Below, one piece after another: positions 1 to 12,070 of a stretch of DNA of 64,000 bases (its first letter is position 1; each line of letters opens with the position of its first letter). The stretch covers positions 3,906,001 through 3,970,000 of the forward strand of contig JYIP02000005.1 of the NCBI GenBank assembly GCA_001051155.2. The letters run 5' to 3'. Both the position numbers and the translations under genes were made by a program. The notes under the pieces are model-generated. The model did no database searches. It saw nothing but the letters and a program-made list of their open reading frames with translations, and was not told where the DNA came from. The DNA comes from Chrysoporthe austroafricana (Eukaryota > Ascomycota > Sordariomycetes > Diaporthales > Cryphonectriaceae).

Positions 1-1168
1 TCCTGAATCTATCTGTTGAACAGCCAGCGGTCTAATTATATAGAGGGCATTCAGACCCTGGATCTGGTTCTCTAGCACCTTGAAACAGTGGCTTATCGCC
101 AGAACGCTTCTGTTGCGGATCAGCCTTGGTCGTGCCCATGAGTGTTGTAAACTCAGGTGTGACTAAAGAGTGTGTATTGAAGCTTTTTTGGCTAAATCTA
201 TTTATCGAGAGGAGAGCGGTCTATTTACAACATTCTCGCCCTAGAATCCGGGGCCGATATCGCCCAGGCTAGCCTAATGGCCTAGTTGAGAAGAGTAGAG
301 GTTATCGTGAGCTCCGGCTACCTCAGACGATAGGTGGGCTGATATAGGCGGATGGGTCTGGTGGGCCTTGTCAATAACATCGAGCCTTGTCGACAAGATG
401 CACGGAAAAGCAGCGACGTCAACTTCACCATCGTGCCCATTTGATATCATTTCAAAAATCAGGCTCTGCAAACCTATGTTGGCTCCCTACTGAATATGTA
501 CGTGGCAAGAGTGTGTTTGCGTGTGAATCGTGTCGAACCTACGCCGTATGTTATAGGGCATATCATATTTAATTACCACTGAAGATGGTCTTAGAAGGTG
601 CTCTAAACACAACCGATTGAGTGAGCGTAATAATCGGATAGCCTCCTAGAAAGTCTAAATCATAGATAATAATGAACGGGCGTGTATGTGTTTGCGCGAC
701 GTTTCGCTAAGTTTACTCTGGAGCCACATAGGCATCGTTCTTTACGCCACCTCTTCCTTGACTTTTCTTGCTTTGACTTCAGTGACTATCGAAGCGATAT
801 TGCCATACATAAGGGATATCCGGGGGGTAGGAAACACGCAACAAGATTACGTATCAGATATACCGTCATGAAATCTCTGGATAGGCAGAAGCCTTAGTAG
901 TCCGAGTCAGCTTCCAACGCCCAAATGAAGACCTTTTTCAATACAATTCAACTTATACTGTAACTATCTTTCCAAACTACTTTGTTCTGAAGAATATAGA
1001 AGGATTCCGAGGGGCTAAACAATTGGGCCTAGGAAGTATAATTGCTGCGCGCGTGCTCAAGCGGAAACACTACGAGAGAAGATTCCGTGCTATATAAGGT
1101 TCCATGTAGTGCGACCCCAACAAGCCAACGCTGGATGTTCACCGCAGAAGGGCGGTCTTCTCACCTAC
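1..1168. other. Intergenic, AT-richer, no gene recognised
   Basis: No reading frame here has family resemblance or a coherent exon chain. The base composition is visibly more AT-rich than the gene-dense part of the window, and stops are frequent in all frames. It may hold the 3' end of the minus-strand membrane-protein exon at 1169-1536, whose donor points into this stretch, or decayed repeat DNA. I could not identify a specific element. Confidence 0.5.
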
Positions 1169-1536
1169 CGGGCGCTTCCTCCCGGTGGCGTTCCCCCTCC
1201 CCGCCGCCACCCACCGCATGAAAAGGTGTCCACACGGACTGGCGAACATGGCCAGGCAGAGAGCCCACGGCAGGTACGCCAGCACGATCATGTCAAGGCT
1301 GGCCCCGGCGATGCCACCAGCAATGATCGAGCTCGCGGTGCTGAAGGCGAAGAACAGCGACTGTCGTGGGTCGTCGAGCTGATGGCGGTATAGGAAGGAC
1401 GAGACACAGCCCCCCAGCACGAGACAGGAGGCGAACATCATCCCCGGCGAGAGGTGCCAGTGGACAGAGTCAAGCTGCGCCCCGCCTGGATTGTCCTCGG
1501 GGAGCCAGAGGAGCTGCTGCTGCCGGAAGTTCGCAG
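1169..1536 (-). pseudogene. Orphan internal exon of a polytopic membrane protein (fragment or unfinished gene)
   Basis: On the minus strand an open stretch lies between a pyrimidine-rich acceptor (CTTTCTGTCAG, just above 1536) and a GTAGGTGAG donor (just below 1169). It encodes about 122 residues, including WLPEDNPGG, MMFASCLVLGGCVSSFLYRH and then SLFFAFSTASSIIAGGIAGA and MIVLAYLPWALCLAMFASPC. These give two to three strongly hydrophobic helices with short charged loops, typical of an integral membrane protein. I could not find a convincing start exon upstream (1537-2963) or a terminal exon downstream. Either the gene has small exons I cannot place, or only this piece survives. The family is not recognised. 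Calling it a pseudogene is inference; a live gene with unresolved exons is possible. Confidence 0.35.
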
Positions 1537-2963
1537 CTGACAGAAAGATCGGTCTGGCACTGGGATATTAGAGGCAGACAGATATTTTTGGAACACCCGT
1601 GGTGGACAGACCGTTCTGATGCTATAACGTATAAAGTCGTCACAAACGAGCATCCAATGGCCGGAGTTAACTCGGTAGCCACGGGGAAACTTCCACAGGG
1701 CCATGGATCTCCAGGACGGCGGGCAGACTCCTCGGATCGAGCGAGTGTGGCCGACATTGAGAGTGTTCGAGCCTGGGAAGCGAGAATGGCGGCGATAATC
1801 AGGTGCTCGAGATACTACCCAATCCAATGTAATACCGATAAACAGGTATGTCCGCCTCCAGAACGTCAGCCTTCCGTCGTCTTTTTATAAAGAGGATTCT
1901 GGGCGTGTAAGATGTCATCTGGACGCCGACCGGTGTAGGAAAGCCTTCTCTGGGTTTCACTATGCCAATCAATCACGTACATAGCCGACGCCATTCCACA
2001 TCCGACGGTTGAGCGGCACGGACTGAGGGCAAAGTGTGGTTTAACCTGGTTCATGTTTGGCGGAGGATGTACGATCTAGAACCAAAAGGACCGCATACGA
2101 TGGGCCCGATGAGGGGTGTGATGACGCCGCATGCATTGAGATCCAACGTGGCCGCTGGCATAGTCGGGCACAAACGAGGCAACGAGGCAGCAAGGCGGCG
2201 AGGCGGCGAGGCGACGAGGCACACACACCGGCTGACTGGGTCGCCAATGTATCTGCATAACGCCTCGACTCCAACAGTTCCCCGCCAGCTCGCCGACTGC
2301 CTCTCAGCGTCGGAAACGCGACGAAGGTGAAGCCATGTGATGCTGATACAAGACGGCCGATGTATTCTCTGGCCGCGGTTTCCCACATGCCGTCTTGTAT
2401 TTCGATAGGATGCGCTACTGGCGGGCTGATAGGAGAGTACCCTTCTGGCTGACCACGGCCGATACTGCAGGCAAAAATGACATCTTCACCCGGATCGCAG
2501 GCCTCACCAGGTCTCTGAGCCCGCCTATTACGTTCCTCGATGTCGCACCGCCCGCCTCACAACGTCGGCCTCCCTCTCTGCGCGTCAGATTGGGCAGCAA
2601 TTTGTCGGGCAAACGAGCGTCGATTGCCAGGTTTTCTCCGACACTCTCCGTTGCTCCGGACCTGGTTCTGAGGACGTACATATCTAATCGCCATGTGGCT
2701 CGCTCAACATTGAGGTCGAGGCAGCCCCGGTCGCGAAGCCCTTCTCACTCATAAGACGGCACTATTATCACATTTTTGTGTGAACAGCTCAGCTGGATCT
2801 ATTTTTTCTTTTCAACCTTGTTCTTCGGAAGTAACCTGTCACCTGCACCCACACTCGGGCCTCTATATTGCTGCCCATCAAGGCTCCTTGTTCCACTTCG
2901 CAAGGCCTTGTCTCTCCACACGACTCAGCACCAACACGCCATTTCGACACCAGCTTGGCCAGC
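1537..2963. other. Intergenic, no gene supported
   Basis: About 1.4 kb between the orphan membrane exon and the plus-strand membrane-protein gene. Several overlapping open frames on both strands (around 2040-2390) have Arg/Ser-rich, low-similarity translations that look like shadows. A short purine repeat (GAGGC/GGCGA units) sits at about 2177-2222. It presumably holds promoters of the flanking genes. Confidence 0.5.
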
Positions 2964-4395
2964 ATGATTCCCTTTTTCGGCTCCGAAATCAACTGGATGG
3001 AAGCCTGCCTTTTGGCCCAGTTGATCTCTGGAAGTCTCCTACTCGGCTCGGCTCTTTCCTATCCAATGCTGTCTGGAGGCGCCATCGGGTGGTCCCCAAT
3101 GTTAGTCCACCTTCATAGCGCTGTGGTTCGTTGATCCTCCCAAAAGACATGAGAGAACGTACATTCGCAGGGCGGGAGATGGCAGTTTCTGGTGCAGCAC
3201 CACCCCGAGATACAGCGTATTTTCATCTCGGATCTCTTCTCGCCCCCGCTGGAGAGCTCGCCGCCACGCCTTGCCCGCGACGACCGAGTCCTGGCCCTGC
3301 GAATACCGCTTTCTCTGCCCACCCAAGGGCTTCCTATTTTGGTTCTTTGGATTTCCCGGCCGTGCCCCTTCCCAAAGTCCTTGGTGGGCAGATAGATCCC
3401 CAGGGAGATTGAGACGCTAAGCTGAACCACAGATCGCTTGTCGTCTTCTCCGTCTCGGCTATGCTCTTCAACGCCCTGCAGCTTGCCAAGATCCTCGCGT
3501 GAATATAGCCCCCCTCTGAACAAGTGAATGTCTGGATCTGACCGAACCCTTCAGATATGGATACTGCACCCTGGTGGTGTGCCTCGTGGCGATGGTCTCC
3601 ATCATGACCTTCGGCCGTATCACCCTCGAGGAGCACACCCGGTTCTTGCCTGTCTACGTCATGGGCCTGAGTTTCCTGACGGCCGCCTGGCCCTCACTGT
3701 TCCAGAGTCTCGGATGGTTTCCGAATAGCAACAGGAACTTGCTTCGCCAACGCCCCTGGCCATACACATACATGCCCCTGGCTGCCTATGACATCGACAT
3801 CGAGGCCGGCCCTCCCGCTCCCAGTCCGAGCGACTCAACGGACTCGCTTGGGGTATCCAGTTCGGACGCGGAGCCCTGGCCGCAGGAGATCCCACAGCCG
3901 GAGGGAGGCCCACAGCCAGAGGAGTTGTCCCAGCCCGAGGAGTTGTCCCATCCTGAGGAGTTGTCCCAGCCCGAGGAGGCCCCAGAGCCGGACAAGGACT
4001 TAAGATTAGACTGGCAGCAGCCGCAACCATCGTCGCCTGTCCCCGCCCCGGGCCTCGTTGCCCCCGGCGAAGACCCTCTGCGGCCGAGGTCCCAGCCGCC
4101 GCCCGCGGCCGCGGGCCAGGTTGAGTTCACCCTCATGGGCCCGCGGTCGGTCTGCTCGCAGGACTCCCACACCGGCACCAGCATCTCGCTCAGCTCGGGC
4201 GGCATCCTACCCTCCGAGATGTCGAGCAGCGCTCTCGACCTCTTCTTCCCGGGCGGCGTCCCACCTGGGTGCCGCATCCCGAGGACCACGGCGCGGAGAA
4301 ATGAGATCAATGCCCTCGGGCAGGCATACCGTGCCGTCCACGGCGAGCGCGAGCGCCTGGGGCCGCTGTTGCCCCGCGCGAGTCGCACGCTGTGA
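2964..4395 (+). CDS. Multi-exon membrane protein with acidic Pro/Glu repeat tail (borders uncertain)
   Basis: The likely start is ATG 2964, giving MIPFFGSEINWMEACLLAQL followed by a hydrophobic helix ending SGGAIGW. A GTTAGT donor at 3101 and a CGCAG acceptor at 3170 fit a 70-nt intron, but the next exon (about 3171-3383) cannot be joined in frame with confidence. A clear helix exon lies at 3433-3497 (SLVVFSVSAMLFNALQLAKI). A GTGAAT...CTGAC...TTCAG intron (3498-3554) then leads into a last exon at 3555-4395. This begins YGYCTLVVCLVAMVSIMTFG, has a third helix near LPVYVMGLSFLTAAWPSLF, and then a long hydrophilic tail. The tail holds four 18-bp repeats encoding PEELS(Q/H) (3916-3987) and ends at TGA 4395. 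The family is not recognised. The unresolved second junction could mean a missed exon or a decayed gene. Confidence 0.45.
3916..3987 (+). repeat. 18-bp coding tandem repeat, four units
   Basis: Four consecutive 18-bp units encode PEELSQ, PEELSQ, or close variants (PEELSH, PEEAPE). They sit in the hydrophilic tail of the membrane protein and probably vary in copy number between strains. Confidence 0.8.
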
Positions 4396-5976
4396 GCATC
4401 CGCCCGCCCGGCTGTCGTGAAGGTGCATACTCGGGGAGGGGTTGTCGAAGGACCATGACACCCGGTCCCTAGTATCCTCGTCCAGCCACCTTCACCCCTC
4501 CCCTTTTGCCGCACCAGCGGGATGTTTGCGTCTTCTCACCGGGCGGCGCGCTGTAAGCAGCCGGCATTCAGGGTTGCCATCTCCTTCTCTTCCAAGCGCT
4601 GAAGCTTGGGTGTCACCACGGGTTTCTCTTACTTTTTGATCTCCTTTAATTTTTTGGACCCATCCGATCCCGATGGCAACGGCCCGGAACCATACCATGC
4701 TTTTGCTACCCAGAAGAGATGCAATCGATTCGAACCGTAATCAGGACTCACTCCCTGGAATCTGCTGCGGCACCTGATCCTGCCTGACGCCCGGCTTTTT
4801 CTTTTTACTTGGTTTTTTTTTTACGGACTGAGATCCTCCACCGCCTCCCCTGAGACATCTGGTTTCGGCCTTCTCGACGGAGCTTGAGGCACTTCTTTTC
4901 TTGGAGGGCGCAGGTTGTGATTTGGGGGTCGCTTGCTGGTATGGTACTGCTCTGGTTGGTATTCGGGACGGGTGCGGGAGGACCTTTTCGCTCTCGTGCG
5001 TACAGGGCATTTCACTTCACGGCGTGGAGCAATCGCCACGTTTTGTATATAGTTATAATTCTGATCATCACGAAGGGGTAGCGGCATTGGCCGGCCTACC
5101 GATGAATGGCATTCGAAGACGGGACTCGGGCTCTGAAGGGATCAGTCAACCCTGCGGAGAGAACGGTACGCCGAGGCACAAAGACAGCACAACAAGGCCC
5201 ACCGTGGTCTGGTCGTTCGTGGGCGTGGTTGATTTGGAGACATTAGCAGATGAATAATGACAGAACTTTTGGGTGCCCGGGGCGAGTCTTTCTCAGGAAT
5301 GCCCGACCGCGGGATAGGTAGATGCTTGGGACCAGTGGTTTGCGGCCCAGCTGACTGCAGGAGTCGGGCCAGAGCCTAAGGGCTGAATGCTCTGGAACTT
5401 GACGGATGTAGAATTCAGAGAGACCTTGACGTACGTCTTCTCGAGACAAACTTTTGCTTCGAGTGAAAAGTGCGGGATCTGGAGAACGGCGACAGTCGGA
5501 AAAGTGAGGTCAATGAGATCTCATGAAGATGGATAACAACTATTTATTGAGATATAAACTCATCGCTTTCTCTAGCAGTTTTCCTGTTTGTTTGGCTTTT
5601 CATGCCGAGACTTGGTATTGGGCTGGCTGCCTGTCTGTCTTCCTTTATCCACAAACCTTCTTGCCGTCTAGTCAACCAACAGGCGACCGGATTCTTTGTC
5701 CCGGTTATGCAAATCTAGTGCATTCTCTATTCGGCTGGGAGGGCAGCTATGTTCGTTGGGCTCAACGCAAAGAACGCATCGCAAAAAGCTTCCCGTTACG
5801 TGCTGTAGTCAAAAGGGACTGATGCCCGACCCTTTGCAGCTAATTTGATTGGCTGGGTCGTGGCCAAAATTTTGTTCGCCCGACTCGTGCTGGGCAAATG
5901 ATGTTAATAGATGTCGGTAATACAACGCAGCCGACCTTTACTGCGAGTTTTCTAGTCAGTGTCAGCTTCAGAAGCT
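4396..5976. other. Intergenic between convergent genes
   Basis: About 1.6 kb between the stop of the plus-strand membrane protein and the stop of TOP1 on the minus strand. Two 60-90-codon frames occur near 4741-5087, one of them hydrophobic. They have no visible splice partners or family resemblance, so I treat them as chance. Nothing else is recognised. Confidence 0.5.
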
Positions 5977-8900
5977 TTAGAACTCCCAATCTGGGTCGTC
6001 CCCAATAGACTGGATGGCCCAATTGAACTTCTCGCGGAGGGTCTTGGGGAAGAGACGCTCGATGGGCACACCCATCTTGTTCGAGAAGACGACACTGAGC
6101 CGGGGGTCGATATAGTTCTGTGGAAAAAAGTCAATAAATGTCTCGACCGATCCGCGAGCCCATGACTTACGATCTTGGAGGTTCCCAGGGCGACCTCCTT
6201 ATTGCCCTCACGATCGGCAGACTGAGCCTCGAGGTTCTTGATGCGCTCTTCAATCTTCTTGATCTGAGTCTCGAGCTTCTCGACTGTAGGACCCCTGCCT
6301 TCAGCCTCAACCTTCTTGGTCTTGTTCTCCTTCTTGAACTTGGCCTCGAGCTCTTTGACAGCCTTGAGGCGCTCCTTCAGCTCCTTCTCTGGCTCCGGTT
6401 TCTTCTTCTCAGCGACCAGCTTCTCATTGTCCTTCTGGAACTTCTTGGTGATCTTGGTGCGTTGTTCCTCGATGAGGAATGCTTGATGTTGGAGGACCCA
6501 TTCGTCAGTGAGATCTTCGTCCCTCTCAAAGTACTCGGCTCCCTTCTTTTTCTTCTGCTTAGGGTCGACATCCAAGATCATCATCTTCGTCCGCCACTTC
6601 TGGTACTTCGCACCCTTAATCTGCAGACGAGAAGTCAGTACACATACCACCCTACGCGTCCTGACTACGAACTCACCCGATCGGTCATCTTCTCCATTTG
6701 CTCCTCATGCTTAGCACCAACGCTACGTTTGTGGTTGCAGAGAATGGCAACCTCTCGGTTGCAGTCGTTGTAAAGCTTCACTTTCTCGTTGATGGTCTTG
6801 TTCTTGTGCTCGGCCGGGTTCAACTTTTGAAGGAGATTTGACATGGTGTAAGAAGCGTTGTAGGTACGGAATACTTTAGCGGTCAAGCCTTCCATGTAGT
6901 TCGACAAGTGCTTGTTCAGTTGCGAGGTCTGTTCAGGTCAGCACCGATCAACCCATTTTTTTTTTTGTTGAGTTTGGGGGGGGGGGATGAGTAGGATACT
7001 CACATTCACTCGATCGAAGATGTCATCTCCATCTTCCTTGGGAGGCTTCTTGAACATTCGCAGATTCTTGAAGACCTGGCGATCGACCTGGCATTCATCG
7101 TAGTATCGAATGCTGTCCTTTCCGAGGAAGTCGAAAATGACGATATCTGGCTCCCGGAGGGTGACGTGCTCGTACTTCAGAGAACAGCAGCCGACCGTGT
7201 CGGCTTCGTTTTCGGTATCCTTCTCGTTGCCGGCTCTGAGGGCGAACTTGTCGATCAAGTACATGGCAGTGGCCATCTGACGCTCCTGCATTTTTTCGCT
7301 CTTCAGCTTCTTTTCGTAGTCCTTGCGAATGAAGTCAATGCGCTTTTTCAGCTCACGGGCCTTCTCGAACTTCTTGAAGTCCGCCTTGCCCTTCACGGTG
7401 GCACTGGCAGCAAGCATGACGTATTTGTAGTTGCCGTTGACGTTCTCTTGCCACATGGCCAGCCAGGTCGCCTTGTTGTCATGTTGAACGGCCTTCCACT
7501 TGTGCCCAGCCGGTGGATCAGGTACCTTGGCTCCCTTGCCAATGTTGATGGTGACCTGCTCTGGCAGGACCCGCTTCTTGATCTTACCGGTCTTTGGGTG
7601 CTCGCCGCGGCCACGGAAAAGTCCAGGTGGTTCAACGCGAAAATTGCCGACCTTCTCTTTGCGGCCATCCCACTTGCAGAACATGAACGGCTCCTCGATC
7701 TTAAGCCGCTTCTCCTTCTCCGCCTGCTTCTTCTCCTTCGACCACGCCTTCTTCTCCTCAGAGATCTTCTTGAAGTGCTCGTACATGGGCTCGAAGTTCA
7801 GCTTGGAGAACTCCTTCACCTCGACCTTATTGCCGTTCTTGTCCTTGGCGCCTCCTGTCTTCTTGAGGATAGCAGTGAAGTCGGCGAAGAAGTTCTTCTG
7901 GAAAACCGGGTTCTTCACGTTGTTTTCCGAGTTCAGCATGAAGCCGAAGTAGGTTGCAGCCTCTTCAGCATCGATGTGGAGTTCCAGGGGGGTGCCGTCG
8001 TAGTAGAGCTTCACGCTCTTCGGTAGAGGCTCGTACTCGGGAGGGAACAGGACGCCACTATGCTCCAACGTGTTCCACTTGATGGTGTCATCTTCCGGCT
8101 TCTGCTCGTTCCACCACTCATGCGCTTCTTCCTCCTCGTCACCGTCATCCGGAGACTTGGACTTGGGCTCGGCCTTCTTGGGCGCGGCCTTGCCCTTCGC
8201 GGGGACCTTCTCAGTCTTGACGCCGTTAACTTTCTTCGAGGCGGTGCCGTTCGACTGGCGCTTGGTCGTCTTCGCGATTGGTTCATCCTCAGACGAGTCC
8301 TCGGTCTTGATGGGCTTCTTGGGGGCTGACTTCTTGGCCTTGGCCTCCTTGGCGCGGATGGCCTTCGCGTCCTTCTCTGCCTGCTTCTCGATCTGGGCCT
8401 TCTTCTTGGCGAGCTTGACAGTAAGGGGCTGGTCCTCATCGGAGGAGTCGTCGGCGGGCAGGGACGTCTCATTGACCGAGGGGGGCAGCTTTCTTTTCAC
8501 CATGGGCTCGTCGTCGCTGTCCGACTCGTGCTTGGGAGTCACCTTAGGTCGCTTGGCCTGAACCCTCGGGGTCAGAACGGAATAAAGCCGGGGGGTGGGG
8601 CGGGCCGGGTGAAAAGTGAGAGCTGCCGAAGCGCAACGCTGGTGTATCTACATACCATAGGAGCATCGTCGCTGTCCGACTCGTCCTTGTAACTGATGTT
8701 CTTGCCGACGGACACGCGCGCCTTCCTCTTGAAATTCCCATTCGGCTGATCTATGTCCATTGGGTCGCTCGCAACGGGGCCGTTGCGGATGGAGATGCCT
8801 GCAGCGGAGGGCTGGCCCTTGGCGGGGGAGGACTCGTCCATAGCCTTGTCTTCCGACTTGGGAATCTTGGAAGCGGAGACTGCAGGTGAGACAGGTAAAT

Positions 8901-9147
8901 CAGCAGGCACCACGAGACAGAGAACTTTTTTCCTTCCTTCTTTTCACTTTGAAAGGGCGCGCGGTTCGGGACGGTCCTCGCCGTGAGCAGGGGCGAGGTG
9001 AGCAATGTGACACGTAGGTGAGGCGTGGGAGAGGTGTAGGATCGGGGTGTTTGCACGACGTGGCTGGCACGTGAAGAGGCTCAAGCGCTACTTACGATGG
9101 GTGCCATTCGACCGGGCCAGAGGCGCGTCGTCGTCCGAGGAAGACAT
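5977..9147 (-). CDS. TOP1: DNA topoisomerase I (type IB), 890 aa, six exons
   Basis: This nuclear enzyme relaxes supercoils by nicking one strand through a 3'-phosphotyrosine link. Exons (minus): 9147-9096, 8879-8656, 8557-7004, 6928-6677, 6620-6171 and 6117-5977, totalling 2673 nt. The N-terminal third is a charged Lys/Glu/Ser-rich tail. The conserved DNA-binding N-domain starts at about residue 238 ([10 protein letters not shown]). The catalytic core follows, with the active-site region [20 protein letters not shown] near 530-550. A long coiled-coil linker ([20 protein letters not shown]) precedes the C-terminal motif [14 protein letters not shown], in which the catalytic Tyr is residue 846. 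The last intron splits this motif just before the NY pair. Start choice: ATG 9147 gives an acidic [12 protein letters not shown], and a downstream-only start would lose the first of several SDD-x-P repeats. TOP1 is divergent from ATP3. Confidence 0.96.
6956..6986 (-). repeat. T11 and G11 homopolymer runs inside a TOP1 intron
   Basis: Within the third TOP1 intron (6929-7003) the plus strand has eleven T (6956-6966), a short spacer and eleven G (6976-6986). On the transcript these are C and A runs. Likely length-unstable and prone to sequencing error, with no effect on the protein. Confidence 0.8.
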
Positions 9148-10136
9148 TGTGATGGAGGCGGAGGCGGAGGGTTCGGGGCTGTCTGTTCTGGTGGCGACGT
9201 CCCGGAGGACGGGGTGGTGCTGGGTTGCGATGGTCCGGTAGGGCCTGGGCTGCTGCAGAGCGGCAGCCGTGCGAGGGCGAGTGAAGCGAACTTATGATGC
9301 AGGAGGGAGGAAGGTAGGGAGGGAGAAGGTCTGCAGGACGACTTCGTGAAGAGAGAGAGAAAGGGACGAAGTTCGGGGTCCGAGGTGTCTTTCGGAGAGG
9401 GAAAAAGGCTGGGAGACGGTCAGATTTGTGATTGGGCAGAGGCTGACCGGCTGTGAGGACCAAGCTCGGCCAGTGTGGTGGGCGGAAGGGAAAAAAGGTT
9501 CGAGAAGCCAGGGCGAGGGCGAAGGCGAGGCGAGGCGGGAATGCGAAAGAAGAGAAAAGGCAACGGCCACGGCCTCGTCCTCGTCCCCAGCCCAGCCCAG
9601 CGCTGCACTGCTGCGATCGCCTGCCAGCCAGTGCCAGTGCAGCGCCAGCGCCAGTGGCCAGCGCCAGGGACGGTGCAAAGCCTAGCGTGCAGCTATCGTT
9701 GCGAAACTAGCCAGCCAGTGCCAGCCCAGCCCTGGGCCGCCTTACTCGGTACGGCAGAGAGGCTCTAAGGGGTGGGTCGAAGGATTTCACGGCTGCCACT
9801 GCAGTTCAGCGGCATGAGCGGGTGCTTGCTTGAGTTAGTCTCGCTCGATGGAGTTGGGGTCGGCTCAAAAGAGAATTCAGCGCCCACCCCCGCCGTCAGC
9901 GCAGCGAAGCCCCCCGGGAAAACACGTGACGGCGGCTGCCGGCTCTTCGCGAGGCAGCTGGGGCCGTCTGCGCTGTGCCGACCAGAGAAGTTCGCTACAA
10001 GCCCGTCCAGCAAACCTTTGTCGACAACAGCCAGCCAACCGGTCGCCCTCCCGATCAATTGGCCCCTCCGATTGTTTCTGCTCAACCGAGCCGCCGCCAG
10101 CAGAGCAGTTCCCCCCCTCCAGACACCGCCGCCAAG
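9148..10136. promoter_or_regulatory. Divergent promoter region TOP1 / ATP3
   Basis: About 990 bp separates the two start codons, which point away from each other. It contains purine-rich stretches (9300-9560) and a run of GCCAG/CCAGC-type repeats at about 9585-9670 and 9705-9735. No TATA box is obvious. Long 5' leaders for both transcripts are likely. Confidence 0.6.
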
Positions 10137-11400
10137 ATGCTGTCTAGAGCTGCGCGACCGGCTCTGCGAGCTGGAGCTGCAATTCCCTCCCGGTACGTGG
10201 TGGCCCGCGCACTTCGACGTCACTTCCCGACAGGAGCTGGCCCGGGGCCCTGGCGAGGGGCCCCGAGGTGCATCGGTGGGAGGGAGAGAGAGGGAGGAAG
10301 AGAGGAAGAAGGACAGCAGGCCCCTCTGCAACGGCTGTGTCGGGCTTGTCCAAGGTCGCCGTCCGGCAGAAGAAGCTAACCAATATCCCTCACCACCAAC
10401 AGCGCCGCCACGTCCGCCCCCCATGCCGCCGCCGGCTTCGCAACGCTGCGCGAGATCGAGGGCCGCCTCAAGTCGATCCGCAACATCGAGAAGATCACCA
10501 ACACCATGAAGATCGTCGCCTCGACCAAGCTCACCCGCGCCCAGCGCGCCATGACCCAGGGCAAGGTCTACGGCCAGACCAGCAACGAGGTCTTCGAGCA
10601 GGCCGAGACCAAGGCCCTCGAGGGCGAGGACAAGAAGACCCTGCTCGTCGTCTGCTCCTCCGACAAGGGCCTGTGCGGCGGCATCCACTCCGGCATGTCC
10701 CGCTACATCCGCCGCCTCTACGCCGAGAAGCCCAACGCGTACGAGCTGGTCATCGTCGGCGAGAAGTGCAAGGCCCAGCTGTCCCGTACCCAGGCCCGCG
10801 ACATCCAGCTCACCTTCGCCGGCATCGGCAAGGACATCCCCACCTTCGCCGATGCCCAGGCCATCGCCGACCAGATCATCCTCCTGCCTAACGAGTACGC
10901 CGAGGTCAAGGTCATCTACAACAAGTTCATCAACGCCCAGAGCTACGAGGCCGCCGAGATCGAGGCCTTCTCCGAGGAGGCCATCCAGGCTTCGCGTACG
11001 TAGTCCGGCCCCCCGCCGGCCCGGAGCGGCCCAGCTGGGCAGCGTGGCTAACACTGGCTCACAGAAAACTTCTCCGCCTTCGAGATCGATGAGGAGCTCC
11101 TGCCCAACCTCCGGGAATACTCTCTCGCCAACGCCATCTACTGGGGTCTGGCTGAGGGCCACGCCTGCGAGCAGTCCGCCCGCCGAAACGCCATGGATGT
11201 ATGTCAAGACCTCCAGACAGGCGTCTCCACTTGTTTTTCCCTCGTGAACACTGTGCTAACACAGTCCGCAGAACGCCTCCAAGAACGCTGGTGAGATGAT
11301 CAACAAATACCAGATTCTCTTCAACCGGACCCGTCAAGCCGTCATTACTGGCGAGCTGGTCGAGATTATCACCGGTGCCACCGCCTCCGCGGACATGTAA
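10137..11400 (+). CDS. ATP3: Mitochondrial F1Fo ATP synthase subunit gamma, 303 aa, four exons
   Basis: This is the central rotor shaft of the F1 sector, coupling proton flow through Fo to ATP synthesis in the mitochondrial matrix. Exons: 10137-10192, 10403-10995, 11065-11198 and 11272-11400 (912 nt). The N-terminus [19 protein letters not shown] is a typical Arg/Ala-rich matrix-targeting presequence. Mature sequence starts near [20 protein letters not shown], the conserved N-terminal coiled-coil helix. The central Rossmann-like part has [14 protein letters not shown]. The C-terminal helix contains [19 protein letters not shown] and [12 protein letters not shown]. The last exon begins exactly at the conserved NASKNA. 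Codon use is extremely biased to C-ending codons, fitting very high expression. The first intron (210 nt) is the longest and separates the presequence from the mature protein. Confidence 0.97.
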
Positions 11401-12070
11401 ATAGACTTCCAGCCAGATAGAAGTGGATGGAACTGGATGATGCCGGGAGGGCATGCAAAATCAAAGCACATTTCCCTTTGTACCACCGCACATCTGAAGG
11501 CTACATCTTTTTACCAATGTACCAAGAGCAGTAGAGAATCAAAACGGGAATCTGAGAGACGACAGAACTCCAGCGGTGACTTGTGCAGTCCCTGTGGAAA
11601 GTCTTAAGGGTAGCAGTCAAGCTATGTTCATCTGATCAGTTCGATCACAACGGTCACACGACAGCAGGCCTTGAAGTAAACGAGACAGGCAATCACTTTG
11701 GACTCAAGGCCCATATGGAAGCAGGCCCAGTGATTCGGGCCATGTGCATGTGCTCTGCAAGCCAAGTTATCATATTAGCGTACACACCACATGTGTATTG
11801 GCAGTCCACAAGCGGTGGAATCTGCCCAGAGCGACCGCCAAAGAAAAGCAAGCAAGGAGCACATAACGCCCAGTTTCATGCCAAGAACACCATCCATGCG
11901 TTTGCTGAATGCATCGGTACGTTTCCCACGTTCTCCGTGACCTCCACCTTGCGCCTACCCCCCATCTCTCCCCCCAAAAAAGACCAAAAAAAAATCATGA
12001 GCAGAGGCTCCACCTGCCACGCTTTTCAAACCAGCTCGTTAGACCTAGCGCCCTGGTGTGATCGTGCCCG
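11401..12070. other. Intergenic between convergent ATP3 and LSD1-like gene
   Basis: 670 bp holding the 3' ends of two converging transcripts. Two A-rich runs near 11974-11997 may be low-complexity 3' sequence. No gene is supported. Confidence 0.6.

Noticed and set aside
4700..4760. Minus-strand GGTTCGAATCG resembling a tRNA B box
   Set aside because: No A box, no acceptor-stem pairing and no cloverleaf could be drawn around it.
4884..5081. 65-codon hydrophobic plus-strand frame
   Set aside because: Isolated, no splice partners, no family resemblance; it probably arises by chance in T-rich DNA.
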